Assembly: GCA_030998225.1 (NCBI GenBank)
Contig: JAPYXD010000555.1
Location: 2,480,001 to 2,544,000, forward strand
DNA from: Diplolepis rosae
Lineage: Eukaryota > Arthropoda > Insecta > Hymenoptera > Diplolepididae
DNA length: 64,000 bases
Direction of reading: 5' to 3'
The notes beneath the pieces are model-generated. The model saw only the letters and a list, made by a program, of their open reading frames with translations, did not search any database and was not told the DNA's origin. Positions within the stretch are counted from its first letter, which is position 1; every line of letters begins with the position of its first letter. Below are positions 45,865-56,716 of the stretch, one piece after another. A program made the translations under genes and the position numbers.

Positions 45865-45935
45865 TGTGCCAGGATTCAAGCCCGGGTCTTTTAATTACCG
45901 ACTAATGATCCTTCGATAATGTAAGCAATGGTACA
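45865..45935 (-). ncRNA. tRNA-like sequence, relative of 22261-22331
   Basis: 71 nt on the minus strand. The acceptor arms TGTACCA and TGGCACA pair at six of seven positions. The T arm CCGGG CTTGAAT CCTGG pairs fully with one wobble. The anticodon-like arm ATTAG TCGGTAA TTAAA is weak, and the D arm is reduced. The middle aligns with 22261-22331 (TCGGTAA...AAAGACCCGGGCTTG against CCGGCAA...AAAGGTCCTGGGCTC), so both descend from one tRNA-derived repeat. A functional tRNA is unlikely. Confidence 0.45.
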
Positions 45936-47492
45936 AATTTTGAACTCAACCACCTTATTTGAAATAATTAATTTTCTTCATATTATTAATTTCGAAAAAC
46001 TATTGTGGAAAAGGAATTATTAGTAATTAATATTCCAGAACTAAATTTGTAAAATAAAAAAATACTCCCCGATTAAAATTCATAATGACGGAGGACGAAT
46101 GTAATTTAATTGAGAGGTATATTTTTAGTTTGTTCAAATTTAATCGTCAAATTTGAATAATTTTGATCTTGAATTGATAACTTTTTACATTTTTTCTTTT
46201 AGATATTTTATTGCTTTTTATTTAGTATTAATAATACAATAAAAATGGGCGTGAGAATATGTATTTGATGAAAGTTTTTATGATCGATTAGGTATAATCT
46301 GGTATAACTATTCTTCGATATTGGGGGATTAATTTAAATAAGAAAACTGGAACTGATGTGATCTCGCTGATAGTAAGACTTAAGGACGGTTAAGAGCTAA
46401 ACTTCGTTCAGATCCCACGACTTTTGGATCTTCCACCTTCGTAGTTGGACGTAACGCTTATCCTTGCGCTAGAAACTTGAAAGATGAAGGATAATAAATT
46501 TATAATTTTTCATCAACTTTTTGATTTCTCATTACTACAATTATAAACTTTAAGACCAAAATAAACATGATCTACTATTTTTTCGGATCTTTAGCTAACT
46601 TTCAAAAATTCTGAATTGAATATTTATCGCGCGAAAATCTAGTTTTTTAAAAGAAAAGAACTGAAATTTGGTAAAATTACTCAGTAGAAGGGGCAGTAAT
46701 AAAGAAAGAGGATAGAAAATGTCGAAACCGAGTATTTTAGAATATTGAGAGATTTTTTGAAGAACTTTTTCATGAAAAAATAAGTGCCTGGACTTTTTGG
46801 GCCACGTGTATCCACGGTGCCAGTAAAAATACGTGTACCTACGAAGGTTTGAATATGTATTTGATTTCCGGAGACATATCAAGTTCCTCTTTAACTTTGT
46901 ATGATGTTTCCATTAAGTATTGATTTTAGAATAAAAATCAGCATCTCTTTAATGAACTCAATCAGATCACGTTCCGCATCATTAATTCGACTCTTGTCTT
47001 GTTAAGCCTATTTCCCTCGTTAGCAAAGCATGACTAGATATTTATACGTGAGGAAAACCAAAATGCATCCAGAAGAGAAATAAAAGTTAACTCGTAAACA
47101 AAACGATTGTACAAACTAGTACAATTTCAAATCAGTGTTTTATGCGTATACATATAAGATTATATGACCTCCTCAGATAAATTCAAGGGACTCATTTTTA
47201 TATGGAATTGGAAGCCGATAAAAGTGCGGAAGTAGCTCGATAGCGCTTAGAAATGCATCAGACAAGTGCAATAGATGGATGTTTTACGAGCGAAGATTTC
47301 CCAAGAAATTTTGTAGTGTTCGAATTGCCAGATATTTGCAGTAGTTATCTTGGGGAGGGTAATGTATTGTAAGAATTTTATAGCAAGAAAAAATATAGTA
47401 TGTACCAGGTTATTTTTACATTAGATATGGCAATGTGTACAACACAAATTCTAGTACATCAAATAGGAATGGTACTTTTACTGTGCAATATG

Positions 47493-47650
47493 CACTGTTA
47501 GAAATGTTCGGAAATTTAAAAAATGTTTACGTTACAAGTAAAATTTGACGATATTTATAATGTTTTAAGTAAATGTATCTTAAAACTACAAAACTGTAAC
47601 AGAACTTTTATCAAATTTATCATGAAATTAGGAAATTGTAACTATTTTGT
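47493..47650. repeat. CACTGTTAGAAAT repeat, copy 1
   Basis: Starts CACTGTTAGAAATGTTC and shares AACTACAAAACTGTAACAGA and AAATTTATCATGAAATTA with 51938-52210. Left terminus only; no inverted partner found. Confidence 0.6.
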
Positions 47651-48354
47651 GTAAAAAGCTAATATTCGCTAAAAACGCGTTATTCGTAAATCGTAGTAAC
47701 TTTTAATTTTATTTATTTTTTAAAGAAAAAAAACCATATTGCCCTGAAAATTTAGACACATACTCAGAAAAGTATATAGAATAAAAAAATAACATTTTTG
47801 GAAAATGTCAAAAAAATCAAAAATATACCAATTAAGGTAGTTCGTTCACGAAAATTAGACTTCAGGCAAAAATTGATAATTTTGCTTTTAAGAATAGCAA
47901 TATTATTATCAAAGGGCTAATTTGGAAGAGAAAAGATTATTTTTTATGAAAGAAATTTGAAACACAAAAAATAATTTTATTAATAAATTTTATTTTTGCC
48001 CAAACTTATTTTCTTATCGCTTCAAGCCAAATTTTTAAAAATGACGCGATTCCAATAAATCACGGTTCATTTTTTTAGGAAAAAGATTTTCTACAACATG
48101 ATCGTTTCCTATTCTGAAATTGAATTAATTATTATTAAATACAGCAATTTGTTTATAAAAATTTTGTTTTGAAAAATTGTTTTTTTATAATTTCAGCCAT
48201 TAAAGAATTCATTTTTAAAAATTGGCAACGGTCAAGTTGTAGAGAATCTTTTTCCTAAAAAAATGAACCGTGATTTATTAGACGCATCATTTTTAAAAAT
48301 TTGGCTCGAAGCGATAAGAAAATAAATTTCAGCAAAAATAAAATTTATTAATAA

Positions 48355-48867
48355 TAGTTTTTTAGTGAAACAGGTTTGAAAAATAGTCTTAATTAGTGGT
48401 ATCAAACTCTGGTCATTTAACTTCACATCAAAGGTTTCAAGATAGGTTTAAATAGTTTTAAAATAGTTTTTTAAAATATTAGTTGAGTAAAATGGATCAA
48501 AAGTTGTTTAATAGGGTAGATAAAAGTTGATTTATATAGACTCTCACCGAAGAATTCAATGTACGCACACCTTGTTCGGATCGAATATCCGAACTCCTTT
48601 TTTTTTCTCACCTACAAATTCAATCTAGTTGTGTTATATACAAGTATGTTTGTAATATATGTATTATTTCTTTCTTTCTTCTTATTTTATGTATAAGTAC
48701 TTTAGTTATTCCTAAAAATGGGAAATTAGTGCCACCTTCCTTTTTTGTATTTTCTAGAGTTTAATAAATATCACTGAAGAGGGCTCCGATTTGAGCCGAA
48801 ACGTCTGATTAAATAGACTTTTTCATTTATGGACCCTGAAGCCAATGGAAACTTACCAGATATTACT
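48355..48867 (+). mobile_element. Penelope-like element fragment with 12-bp target duplication
   Basis: 513 bp flanked by ATTTATTAATAA on both sides (48343-48354 and 48868-48879). That sequence occurs once at the matching place in intact family copies. The fragment holds a hammerhead-like core (48774-48802). Penelope-like elements insert with variable-length duplications, which fits. No reverse-transcriptase frame. Confidence 0.6.
48774..48802 (+). ncRNA. hammerhead-like ribozyme core 2
   Basis: CTGAAGA, G, GGCTC, loop CGATTT, GAGCC, then GAAAC. The stem pairs differ from those of the 14297 and 58311 copies (GGCC with GGCC) yet stay complementary, which is covariation supporting the stem. 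GTCT...AGAC just after GAAAC could be stem III. The cleavage site was not identified. Confidence 0.45.
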
Positions 48868-49019
48868 ATTTATTAATAAAATTATATTTTCGTGTTTCAA
48901 TTTTTTTTCATGAAAAATAATCTTTTTTTTTTCAAATTAGCCCTTCAATAATAATATTGCTATTCTTGAAAGCAAAATTATCTATTTTTGCCTGAGGTAT
49001 AATTTTCGTGAACGAGCTA

Positions 49020-49298
49020 CACGGAGAAACTTTTTATATCAATTTTTACTATAGAATTTTTCAATTTAGGGAAAAACGTATCACTTTGAGAATTTTTGTT
49101 AGTAATAATACTAAACCTTATAATAATGATATGAAACTTTAGTATAAACTATAGTAAAATCTGCTATGAACTATGCTGAAGTTTCATATTATTATTATAA
49201 AGATTAGTATTTTTACTAATAAAAATTCTCAAAGTGATACGTTTTTCCCTAAATTGAAAAATACTATAGTAAAAATTGATATAAAAAGTTTCTCCGTA
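49020..49298. mobile_element. 279-bp hairpin MITE, CACGGAGAAAC family
   Basis: Inserted at a TA in the last bases of the foldback element (TA at 49018-49019 and 49299-49300). The arms from CACGGAGAAACTTTTTATAT through AGGGAAAAACGTATCACTTT are complementary over about 130 bp, with a TATAGTAAAATCTGC loop region. The terminal right base pair has decayed from TG to TA. Confidence 0.85.
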
Positions 49299-49306
49299 TA
49301 CCTTAA

Positions 49307-50131
49307 AGGTGGCGGATCCCCTTAATCATTTTCTAATTTCATTCAATGACTCATTTCCAGCTGCTCAATTATTTGATTTGAGAACAAAGAAAATTTGTTT
49401 AAAAAAGTATCAAACATCGAAAAGCTTAGAACCTGTTATTGAAAGCAGTGTTGGTCATTTTCTCTTTGTCCAGTGGAAGTCCTGAAAGTGGGCTCGAGGT
49501 ATTGAGAGAGTTTGCTGTATGAAGAGTTGATGCTGCAGAGACAGAGGAGAAAAAAAAGAAAAAAGAGAAAACGAAAAGGGCGGGAGGGGGGTGGTTTGGA
49601 GTGAGTCACTTGAACAACATAGGATAGGGAGAGGACGCCATTCGTCGAGCTATAGCAAGTCATTGTGTTTGTCGACTCGAAAAGCTCTGCCGTTGTCCAG
49701 TTGACAAACATTTGTCCCGCTCAAGAGTTTTTGCGATATGCTCAGAAAAAAATGAGAGAGGCTGTGTAGCCATCAACAATCTAAAACGCTTTGAACATCT
49801 TGCCTCCAAAATTAAAGCAACATTGCACCCTAAAAGAACCCTTAGATCATTGTCCTTTCTTCCCGTCCGCCAATTTATCTCTTCTTCCTTGAAAATTCCC
49901 TTTCCATACTCACGCTAAACGAACTTCTCAATTCAATAGAAGTTTACCCGTGAAAGCTATACTTTTATAAAAACTATTTTTAGATATATATTACATGAGC
50001 TATTAAATTGAGGGAAAGACATTCTTTTATTATTTTTCTATGGATATTGTCTCGAGTTACTTTCAAAATTAGTTTCCAATATCTTTAGTATAAAAAATTA
50101 ATTTAATATATAGGTTTATTATGAAAATTAA
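49307..50131. other. unique sequence, no confirmed gene
   Basis: A purine-rich run (AAAAAAAAGAAAAAAGAG) lies near 49550, and the region 49620-49900 is less AT-rich. Open frames of 68-91 codons on both strands have no recognised domain or splice sites. Confidence 0.35.
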
Positions 50132-50345
50132 TTTTTCTACTAGCGGGCCATAAAGCGGACTTTCTTGCCCCGTGTGGGGCAAACAAATCCACTTTCTGAC
50201 CCGCTAGTAGAAAAAAAATCGTGTGCAACACGGGAAAAACATGTATTTTACTCGTGTGATTGTTACCCTCGCTTTGCTCGGGCATCAAACTTCACACTCG
50301 CAAAATACATTTTTTTTTCCCTAGTTGCACAATGTACTATTCTTG
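50132..50345 (+). repeat. CTAGCGGG-type palindromic repeat, copy d
   Basis: The best preserved copy: CTACTAGCGGGCCATAAAGC, GCCCCGTGTGGGGC, ACCCGCTAGTAG, GTGTGCAACACGGG, CTCGCTTTGCTCGGGCATCA, TTCACACTCGC and TTGCACAATGTACTATTC in order. Confidence 0.75.
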
Positions 50346-51057
50346 TTCGTGTGAAGCGATGATATACGTAGATCAATTTTGAGGACGCCTTTCAAAAATT
50401 TTTAAAAGAAACTTGTGCCAAGGAAAATTATAATGAGATCACCCTATGCTTTTTAAAGTAAAAGCGGTTCAGGTAAAACGTGTCGCAAGTTCACTAGAAA
50501 TACTAGTGGAACGTTACCAGCGTCTGCGCATTTGTGTGTCTACGTTTCTTCAATCGAAATGTGCAGCTGAAACAAAATTGGCCCCACTCGCACATTTTGA
50601 TGAAAGAAACTTGAACGGACATATGTTACAGTCCGCATACGCTGGTAACCTCATACTCGTATTTATGCAAGTATTTCACAGAAACCGCAATCACTTTTCA
50701 AGCAAAATTACGCTTGCAATTAGATCTCATACTACTTCCTAGTTTACGCAGTGCTACAATTAGAAATCCTGAAGCAGAATCTTCGAGGTGGATGCACAGA
50801 TGGAGTAAACGAACAGCATTTGCTGCATCCGCTGCGTAAACGAAAGAACCCTTTACGGTTGAGGCGCAAGACACTGACAGCTTTTGATGCTGTACTGAAA
50901 AAACTCAATATAGTTAGATAAAAAAAGAGTTCTCTTGAGCTGAAGAAATTTCATTTCTATTTTATCCTCAAGTGAACTTAAATTCAAAAAAATGTTTGAA
51001 GAAGTTATCTCATTTTTTAAAAATTTCGCGCTTATGCCCTTTTGCTGTGTTAGCTTT
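50346..51057. other. unique sequence with 98-codon open frame
   Basis: The 50446-50742 plus frame is the second-longest open frame free of transposon features in this half, but it has no recognisable domain. GTTACCAGCGT and its complement ACGCTGGTAAC occur 120 bp apart (50513 and 50640). I do not call a gene. Confidence 0.3.
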
Positions 51058-51065
51058 AATATATT

Positions 51066-51492
51066 CAGTGTTGCCACAGCTTCCGATTCATCGGAAGATC
51101 TTCCGATTTGTAGCATCTCTTTCCGATATACCGATTCTTTTTATTTTTTAACTTTAAAACTATTTTTTTCTCTCATTTAGGCGCTTAAAATGATTGTAGT
51201 ATAAATAATAAGTAATTATTCTGAACTTTATAATTTAGATATTTATGTTTTTTTATATCAGCAATATATATAAACTTTACTTTCTTCAACCAAAAATTTG
51301 TCTAAAAAGTAAAAAAACATTTTTTAAACTCATTTTATACAACGGTGATAAAAAGTAAACAATACCAGTGATTTTGCTGTCAAAAATTAATGAATATTAT
51401 AAAATCTCCCGAATTTTCATTAATCTCCTGACAAGTTTATAAATCTCCCGATGAAATATCTCGATAGTTATTTTTCGTCGGTGGCAACACTG
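51066..51492. mobile_element. hAT-type MITE with 8-bp target duplication
   Basis: Ends CAGTGTTGCCAC and its complement, flanked by AATATATT (51058-51065) and AATACATT (51493-51500), seven of eight matching. Terminal CAGTG and an 8-bp duplication are hAT features. CTTCCGATTCATCGGAAGAT lies just inside the left end and TCTCCCGATGAAATATCTCG inside the right. 427 bp, no transposase. Confidence 0.85.
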
Positions 51493-51545
51493 AATACATT
51501 AGTAGAAGTGAATATACATTAGTAGAAAGAGTAATGCCCTAAATT

Positions 51546-51547
<2 letters not shown>

Positions 51548-51577
<30 letters not shown>
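51548..51577. repeat. (TA)15 microsatellite
   Basis: Uninterrupted TA dinucleotides. Confidence 0.95.
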
Positions 51578-51579
<2 letters not shown>

Positions 51580-51935
51580 GTGTTGTTGGGAATTGGTTAG
51601 ATGCTTGTCTCTTGAAAGCTACCTTGTACTAGGAGAGTGCACGTACTAAGACAGCAATGGTACGTTCCTAGCTTAGATTGTTTGTATTGGGTGGTATAAA
51701 CAATCCAGGAAAGACAGTACTCAGCCAAGCATCTCTCTCGAACACAGACAATTCCTTCTACTCAAAACTTTCCTTCGTCCAGGCTTCAGAGGCTACAGAT
51801 CGTTTCAAAAGCTCATCACTAAAATGAACCCTAGTCTAAATATTGTGAATTTCGATAACTATTATTATCAGTTTTCATGTGTTACGCAAGATATTATAAG
51901 GAACTTTAACAACCTGAATAAAAACGAAAAATACA
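51578..51935 (+). other. possible solo-LTR-like segment
   Basis: GGTATAAACAATCC (TATA box near 51694) is followed about 25 bp later by CAGTACTCAGCC, an initiator-like site. TGTTGTTGGGAATTGG opens the segment. The order resembles an insect LTR, but no partner LTR or internal frame is present. Confidence 0.25.
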
Positions 51936-51937
51936 TA

Positions 51938-52210
51938 CACTGTTAGAAATACTACAAATATAAAAATTATATAAATAATATAAATAATGCAACATTTTTT
52001 TTACAAAGGTAACGTAAAATTTGAAGAAATTTTTGATGTTTTTGAGTAACGGTATCTTAAAATTGCAAAAAATTTACTGAAATTTCTGAGATTTTTCATA
52101 ATATTATGAAACTCAACTGAATTTTCATAATATATATCTTGAAACTACCAAACTGTAACAGAATTTTTTTAAAATTTATCATAAAATTACGAAACTGTAA
52201 GTGAAAATTA
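51938..52210. repeat. CACTGTTAGAAAT repeat, copy 2
   Basis: Longer than the copy at 47493-47650 and collinear with it after CACTGTTAGAAAT; shares AACTGTAACAGAATTTTT and AAATTTATCATAAAATTA. Confidence 0.6.
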
Positions 52211-52214
52211 GATT

Positions 52215-52757
52215 TTTTTATGACTTTTCATTAAAAAAAACTTACAACGCGTTTTTCTCGAAACAACGTTTTTACACCGCTTGCTGGTAAAATTTCAAAA
52301 ACTACTGAACCGATCCTTATGAAATTTTTACCACATATTACTTACTCCTATGCCTAAGGCGCGAGCCAACAAAATTAAATTTAAATTTTATTTTTTTGAC
52401 GACAAATGGTGAAAAAAATCTCGTTTTTTTCAAAAACTGTCCGCTATTTTGTTAAATAAGCAGACATACCTACTTTTTGAGGAAAAAGTAAATAAAAAAA
52501 AATCTGCCCGCTTCGCGCGCAAGTTTGAGCGCGCCTAGGGCGCGCGATTCGATCGTCGCGCTTCGCGCTCGGTCGTGTGCTCTCGGCATACATTTAAGTT
52601 TATTTCTTATAATTTGATACTGAAGCACAAACTAATTTTATAATTATATTACAGATGATGTGAATTGCACATTTTCTCAAAGTCACTCTATTTCTTTTTG
52701 AATTTAAGTGAAACAGGAGATTCAATTTACTTAAGGCTCTATCAGCCTTAAGGAACA
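52215..52757. repeat. ACTGAACCGAT and CCCGCTTCGCGC repeats
   Basis: AAAACTACTGAACCGATCCT (near 52298) resembles a phrase in the 17485-18047 element. From about 52503, CTGCCCGCTTCGCGCGCAAG then GCGCTTCGCGCTCGGTCG form GC-rich palindromic words, followed by blocks shared with 13169-13367. Confidence 0.55.
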
Positions 52758-53852
52758 CATTCTCATCATGACGCTCGCGCTTCGCGCTCGATTTTCTGTA
52801 TACATTTCAGTAACTTTTTAATAAATTACATGATTAAATTAATTTATTTTCTTGAAAATCTCTCAAAAAGAAAAAACAATCGTAGACTTTATTTAAGGAA
52901 ACGATTTTGCAGAACAAAGCTTATTTCGTATCTCACATATTTTGGTGAAAAAAATCGAATTTTTTTAATATTAAAAATCAAAACATAAAATATACATCCT
53001 GTCCCGAAATGTCTTAATGAGAACTTGTAAACCTCATTTAGGCAAACAATTTTCCATATAAACGTTTTTTTTGTATCTCACATATTTTGTCTAAAAAATG
53101 GAATTTTTTAATTTTAAACGTATTTTTTGGAATTGAAACGAAAAATATATGTTTTATCAGAAACTGCGTCAGACAAAATTTGTAGATCTTTTTGAAACGA
53201 ACAACTTTGTATTCTTACGTTTTTTTCGTATTTTACATATTATTGTTAAGAAATTGAATTTTGGATTTTCAATAGTTTTTTTTTAATTATAAAGAAAAAT
53301 ATGCATCTTATGAAAAAATGTTACAATTCAAATTTGTAGGTCTTTATTTATTCAATAATATTGTATCATAACGTTTTTTCGTATCTCGTATAATTTAACT
53401 GGAAAATGGAATTTTGATATTGACTTTTTTCGAATTTGAATATGCTGTAACATTTCTAATTTTGATTTAATCAAAAAATGTTATCAGGATAATTTTTAGA
53501 GATTTATGAGCACTATCTAAAACCAGTATTGAAATTTTTGATTTTTTCAAAAAATTATTTTCGAAAACACAAAAGTAGTTCTCCATCCCTCAATTTTGAT
53601 TGGATGTGGCTGGTTAACGAACTTGTCCTTACTTTTTCGGCTCCGATAAAGTGTACCAAAGCTCAATTCAATCTGATAATTCTATCGAGAGTTATGCCGC
53701 ACACGACCTACAGACAGACAGACAGACAGACAGACACTTTCGTAAAAACCATTTTTTCTGACTTAGGGGGTCTAAAAACGTAAAGATTTGATGAAAATTT
53801 CGAAAGTCATTTTTCACATAAAACCAATACCTTCTCATCCATGATGAGAATG
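52758..53852. mobile_element. CATTCTCATCAT element, copy 2
   Basis: Left CATTCTCATCATGACGC, right as complement CATTCTCATCATGGATGAGA before TA. Contains a CAGACAGACAGACAGAC run near 53712 beside GCCGCACACGACCTA, and the block AAACTGCGTCAGACAAAATT shared with 14430. No frame. Confidence 0.65.
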
Positions 53853-53854
53853 TA

Positions 53855-54976
53855 AAAATAAAAAAAATTTTTTTATGTAATTTATGCGTGTATTCATTAA
53901 GCCCAATGAGTTTTATATCAATAATTATAATAGGAGCCTCTAAAAGAATTCACAAAACAGCCTTTTTTTCAAGCCCCTAAGCTAGAATGACCCCTTTAGA
54001 GCTTTTAAAAATTCATATTTACAACCGAGGAAATTTCACACCGATATTTCCAACTTTATTTCCCCTCTTATAATATTTTTTGTGACAAGTTAGGAATAAA
54101 GAAGATTGTTTAAGCGCAAAAAAAACTAAGCTTAATGAAAAATACAAATATATTTAAAATACTCATTTTACTTGAAAAATAATGCATACATGCATCTTCT
54201 ATAATAAATAGATAAAAATTTGGATTAGTAAACGGTCTAAAAAGTGCTTTTTAAGGAACCCAAATCAAAGGAGACTTTGTAAAATATAATAGAGATAGAT
54301 ATATACAAGTGAATGGAACTATAACCAAGCTCTTTTCTCCGGAGATAAAATCGAATTCGAGATTTCTAAAGAAATAACGTCACCGAATCTCTGGAACAGC
54401 CTGTAGAACCAGTCCTCGTAAAACAGACTGGCTCTTCTTCTGTTTTACTCGCAATTCGTATGCGGGTTTAAGTGCGTCTTCGAGCTGGCGTTACGGAATC
54501 GCTGCAAAATCATAGGAAAGAGGGAGCGACTACCAGGGGGTTGAAAAAGGTACGCGAAAACCTCGGCCAATTTAAAATCCCACTCTTCCCAAAACTCTCT
54601 GTTTCTTTTCTTTCTCATGCTTCAATATAGATGTCTTTTCTCTTCCCTATTACCTAAATCCACTTCTTCTACTTTTTGATCGAAGAGACGAGACGAGCGA
54701 AGTAAAGTAAGGGATGTTGTGGAGAAAAGATGAGGGCTGTTGTTTCCAAGAACGTGAGCTGGGCTTCGAATTTGAGCTTCTTGCATATCTTCGTCGACGT
54801 GTTACTTCCTTTTTTTAGTCTTTTATTTTATTTTATTTCTTGTACTTTCGTCTCTCCCATATTTCAACCACCTGGTACGTATCCACCACTTTTCATGCTC
54901 ACCTACCTACACATTATATAATTACCTACGTTTATTCTTTGTTTCGATTTATTTCTAATTTTATCTACTCTAGATA
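53855..54976. other. unique sequence, no gene seen
   Basis: The 54330-54560 part is less AT-rich (for example GGAACAGCCTGTAGAACC) and non-repeated. No exon signature. Confidence 0.35.
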
Positions 54977-55686
54977 AGGTAAATGTGCCCCCTACTTGCA
55001 ATGATTCCCCTAACGGCAGTTCAAATTTTCGCCTTCAAATAAATAATAAATATGTAAAATAAATGAGTCACGTAAGTATTCTTACATTAAAAAATCCGTA
55101 AACTATGATTACATGCGTTTTTTCGGCAGTTTTTTTCACGCATTATTAATTTAAAGTCGCGTTCAAAAAATTGTGTCATGTGATTCAGTGTGAAGCTAAC
55201 GCATCTTATAAGAAGTTAGTTCAAAATCACTGACAGATGTTCAACGTGAACTCATCGAAATTTAAGCATTAATAAACAGCAAAATGCAATAATAACGCTT
55301 AGGAGTTATAGAAATAATATATCGTTCAAGAAATTAGTTGCATTATAAGATACCAAGTATAATAAATTAAATCACTATAACAAGGATTTGAGTCACTTGC
55401 CTTTAGGAGGCATAATAAAAAATTAAGCATGTGGATAGAAGGGACCAAGCAAAAACAGAGGTTCGGTTAGGAGATACATTTATACCACTTTTTGAAAAAT
55501 AAGTATTTTACCTTCCGTGAAGTGAAAAAAACTGGAAAAAATATTTTCTTACTATAACAATGTATATATTCAAGCAAAGTCTAATTATTAAGATTTATGA
55601 AAATATTTTTTCAATATGTTTGATAAGAAAAAAAAAGTTTAAAAACACCAGATACCTTAGAGTGTCGTCAGGGGCCACATTTGCCT
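54977..55686. mobile_element. TA-flanked MITE, AGGTAAATGTG ends
   Basis: Left AGGTAAATGTGCCCCCTA and right, as complement, AGGCAAATGTGGCCCCTG, each inside TA (54975-54976 and 55687-55688). 710 bp, AT-rich, no frame. Confidence 0.75.
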
Positions 55687-55688
55687 TA

Positions 55689-56413
55689 CTCTTATTTTCT
55701 GCGCAAAACTGAAATTCTTAATTTTTTGGAAAATCAGAAAATAGTAAAATTCACAGTAGAATATCTTTTAGTGCTAATACACCATGTTTGCTACAGTTTT
55801 TAAAAATGTTTCTGTAAATATTTTTAAATTCTCCCAGAAAATTTTCAAAGAATTCTTTCTCTTTGAGGTCTTTCTAATTTCAATGGCACTTATTTTTTTT
55901 ATACTGTAGATTCGTTCAAGAGTAGTCGTCGTTTTCGAGCTTTATATTAGTTGTGTTTGTCCCTTTTTGTATTTTTCTCTCCGGGGTTTCTCCTTGTCCT
56001 CTAGCACTCATTCCTTTTTTGTAGCTTCTCGTATCTTTCACATTTTGTTCTTTGTGCTTTTTGTTCACATTTTCATTCGCCTGGATTCTCATCATCTCGC
56101 TGACCTAACCTCAAGATATCCTTAATAAGCTCGTTTATCGCAAACTCGCCGAGCTCGACGTCATTAAGGACGCGAAACGCTAGAATAAAGCGCCTAATAA
56201 AGACAAATTGTTTTTCACCCTTGCCCCTCCACCACTTTACGTCGTTAAGCCATTAAAGCCCAGTTAGTTGAAAAAAATTAAAACTACTTTCTTAAAGTAA
56301 CATTTCCATTGAAAAAATTCAAAGACATGCTATTGCTTCTAAAAGATTTGAGATTTATCCTACAAGTATAAATGTTTCACTTGGATGACTTCTATTATAT
56401 AGTTTAATGTGCA
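55689..56413. other. unique sequence with possible conserved element
   Basis: 56080-56250 is GC-richer and contains CTCGACGTCATTAAGGACGC and GCCTAATAAAG, which look like clustered homeodomain-type sites. No open frame. A regulatory role is an inference. Confidence 0.3.
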
Positions 56414-56612
56414 ACTAGGGAAAACAAAATTTATTTTGCGAGTGTGAAGTTTGATGCCCGAGCAAAGTGTGGGTAACAACCACACGAGTAAAATTAATGT
56501 TTATCCCGTATCACACACGATTTTTTTTCTACTAGCGGGTCAAAATTGGATTTGTTTGCCCCGCACGGGGAAATAAAATCCACGTTATGACCCGCTAGCA
56601 GAAAAAATACAT
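56414..56612 (-). repeat. CTAGCGGG-type palindromic repeat, copy e
   Basis: Reverse copy: AACTAGGGAAAACAAAATTT side first, then GTGTGAAGTTTGATGCCCGA, CACACGATTTTTTTTCTACT, CCCCGCACGGGG and GACCCGCTAGCAG. Confidence 0.75.
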
Positions 56613-56716
56613 TAAAAGCAGAATCGTTTGATTAATATTTATTCCAAGCAATTCAATTTTCAGTAGTTGTAATGAAGTTTAGTCGGACCTGGTAAACAGA
56701 AATTGTTTTACATACA

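Larger units (their letters stand above)
45226..47831. other. mostly unique sequence
   Basis: Holds a tRNA-like sequence (45865-45935) and a short repeat fragment at 47493-47650. The 60-codon frames at 45427-45609 and 46595-46882 (minus) have no recognisable domain. Confidence 0.35.
47836..49302. mobile_element. TTAA foldback element containing two later insertions
   Basis: Flanked by TTAA (47832-47835 and 49303-49306). Ends GGTAGTTCGTTCACGAAAAT and the right CTACC, the latter split by insertion. The arms match the 44558 copy. Removing the Penelope-like insert (48355-48867) and the hairpin MITE (49020-49298) restores a standard copy of about 660 bp. Confidence 0.88.

Noticed and set aside
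50446..50742. 98-codon plus-strand open frame
   Set aside because: No recognisable domain, no flanking splice or promoter evidence, and it contains short inverted words; kept only as a note.
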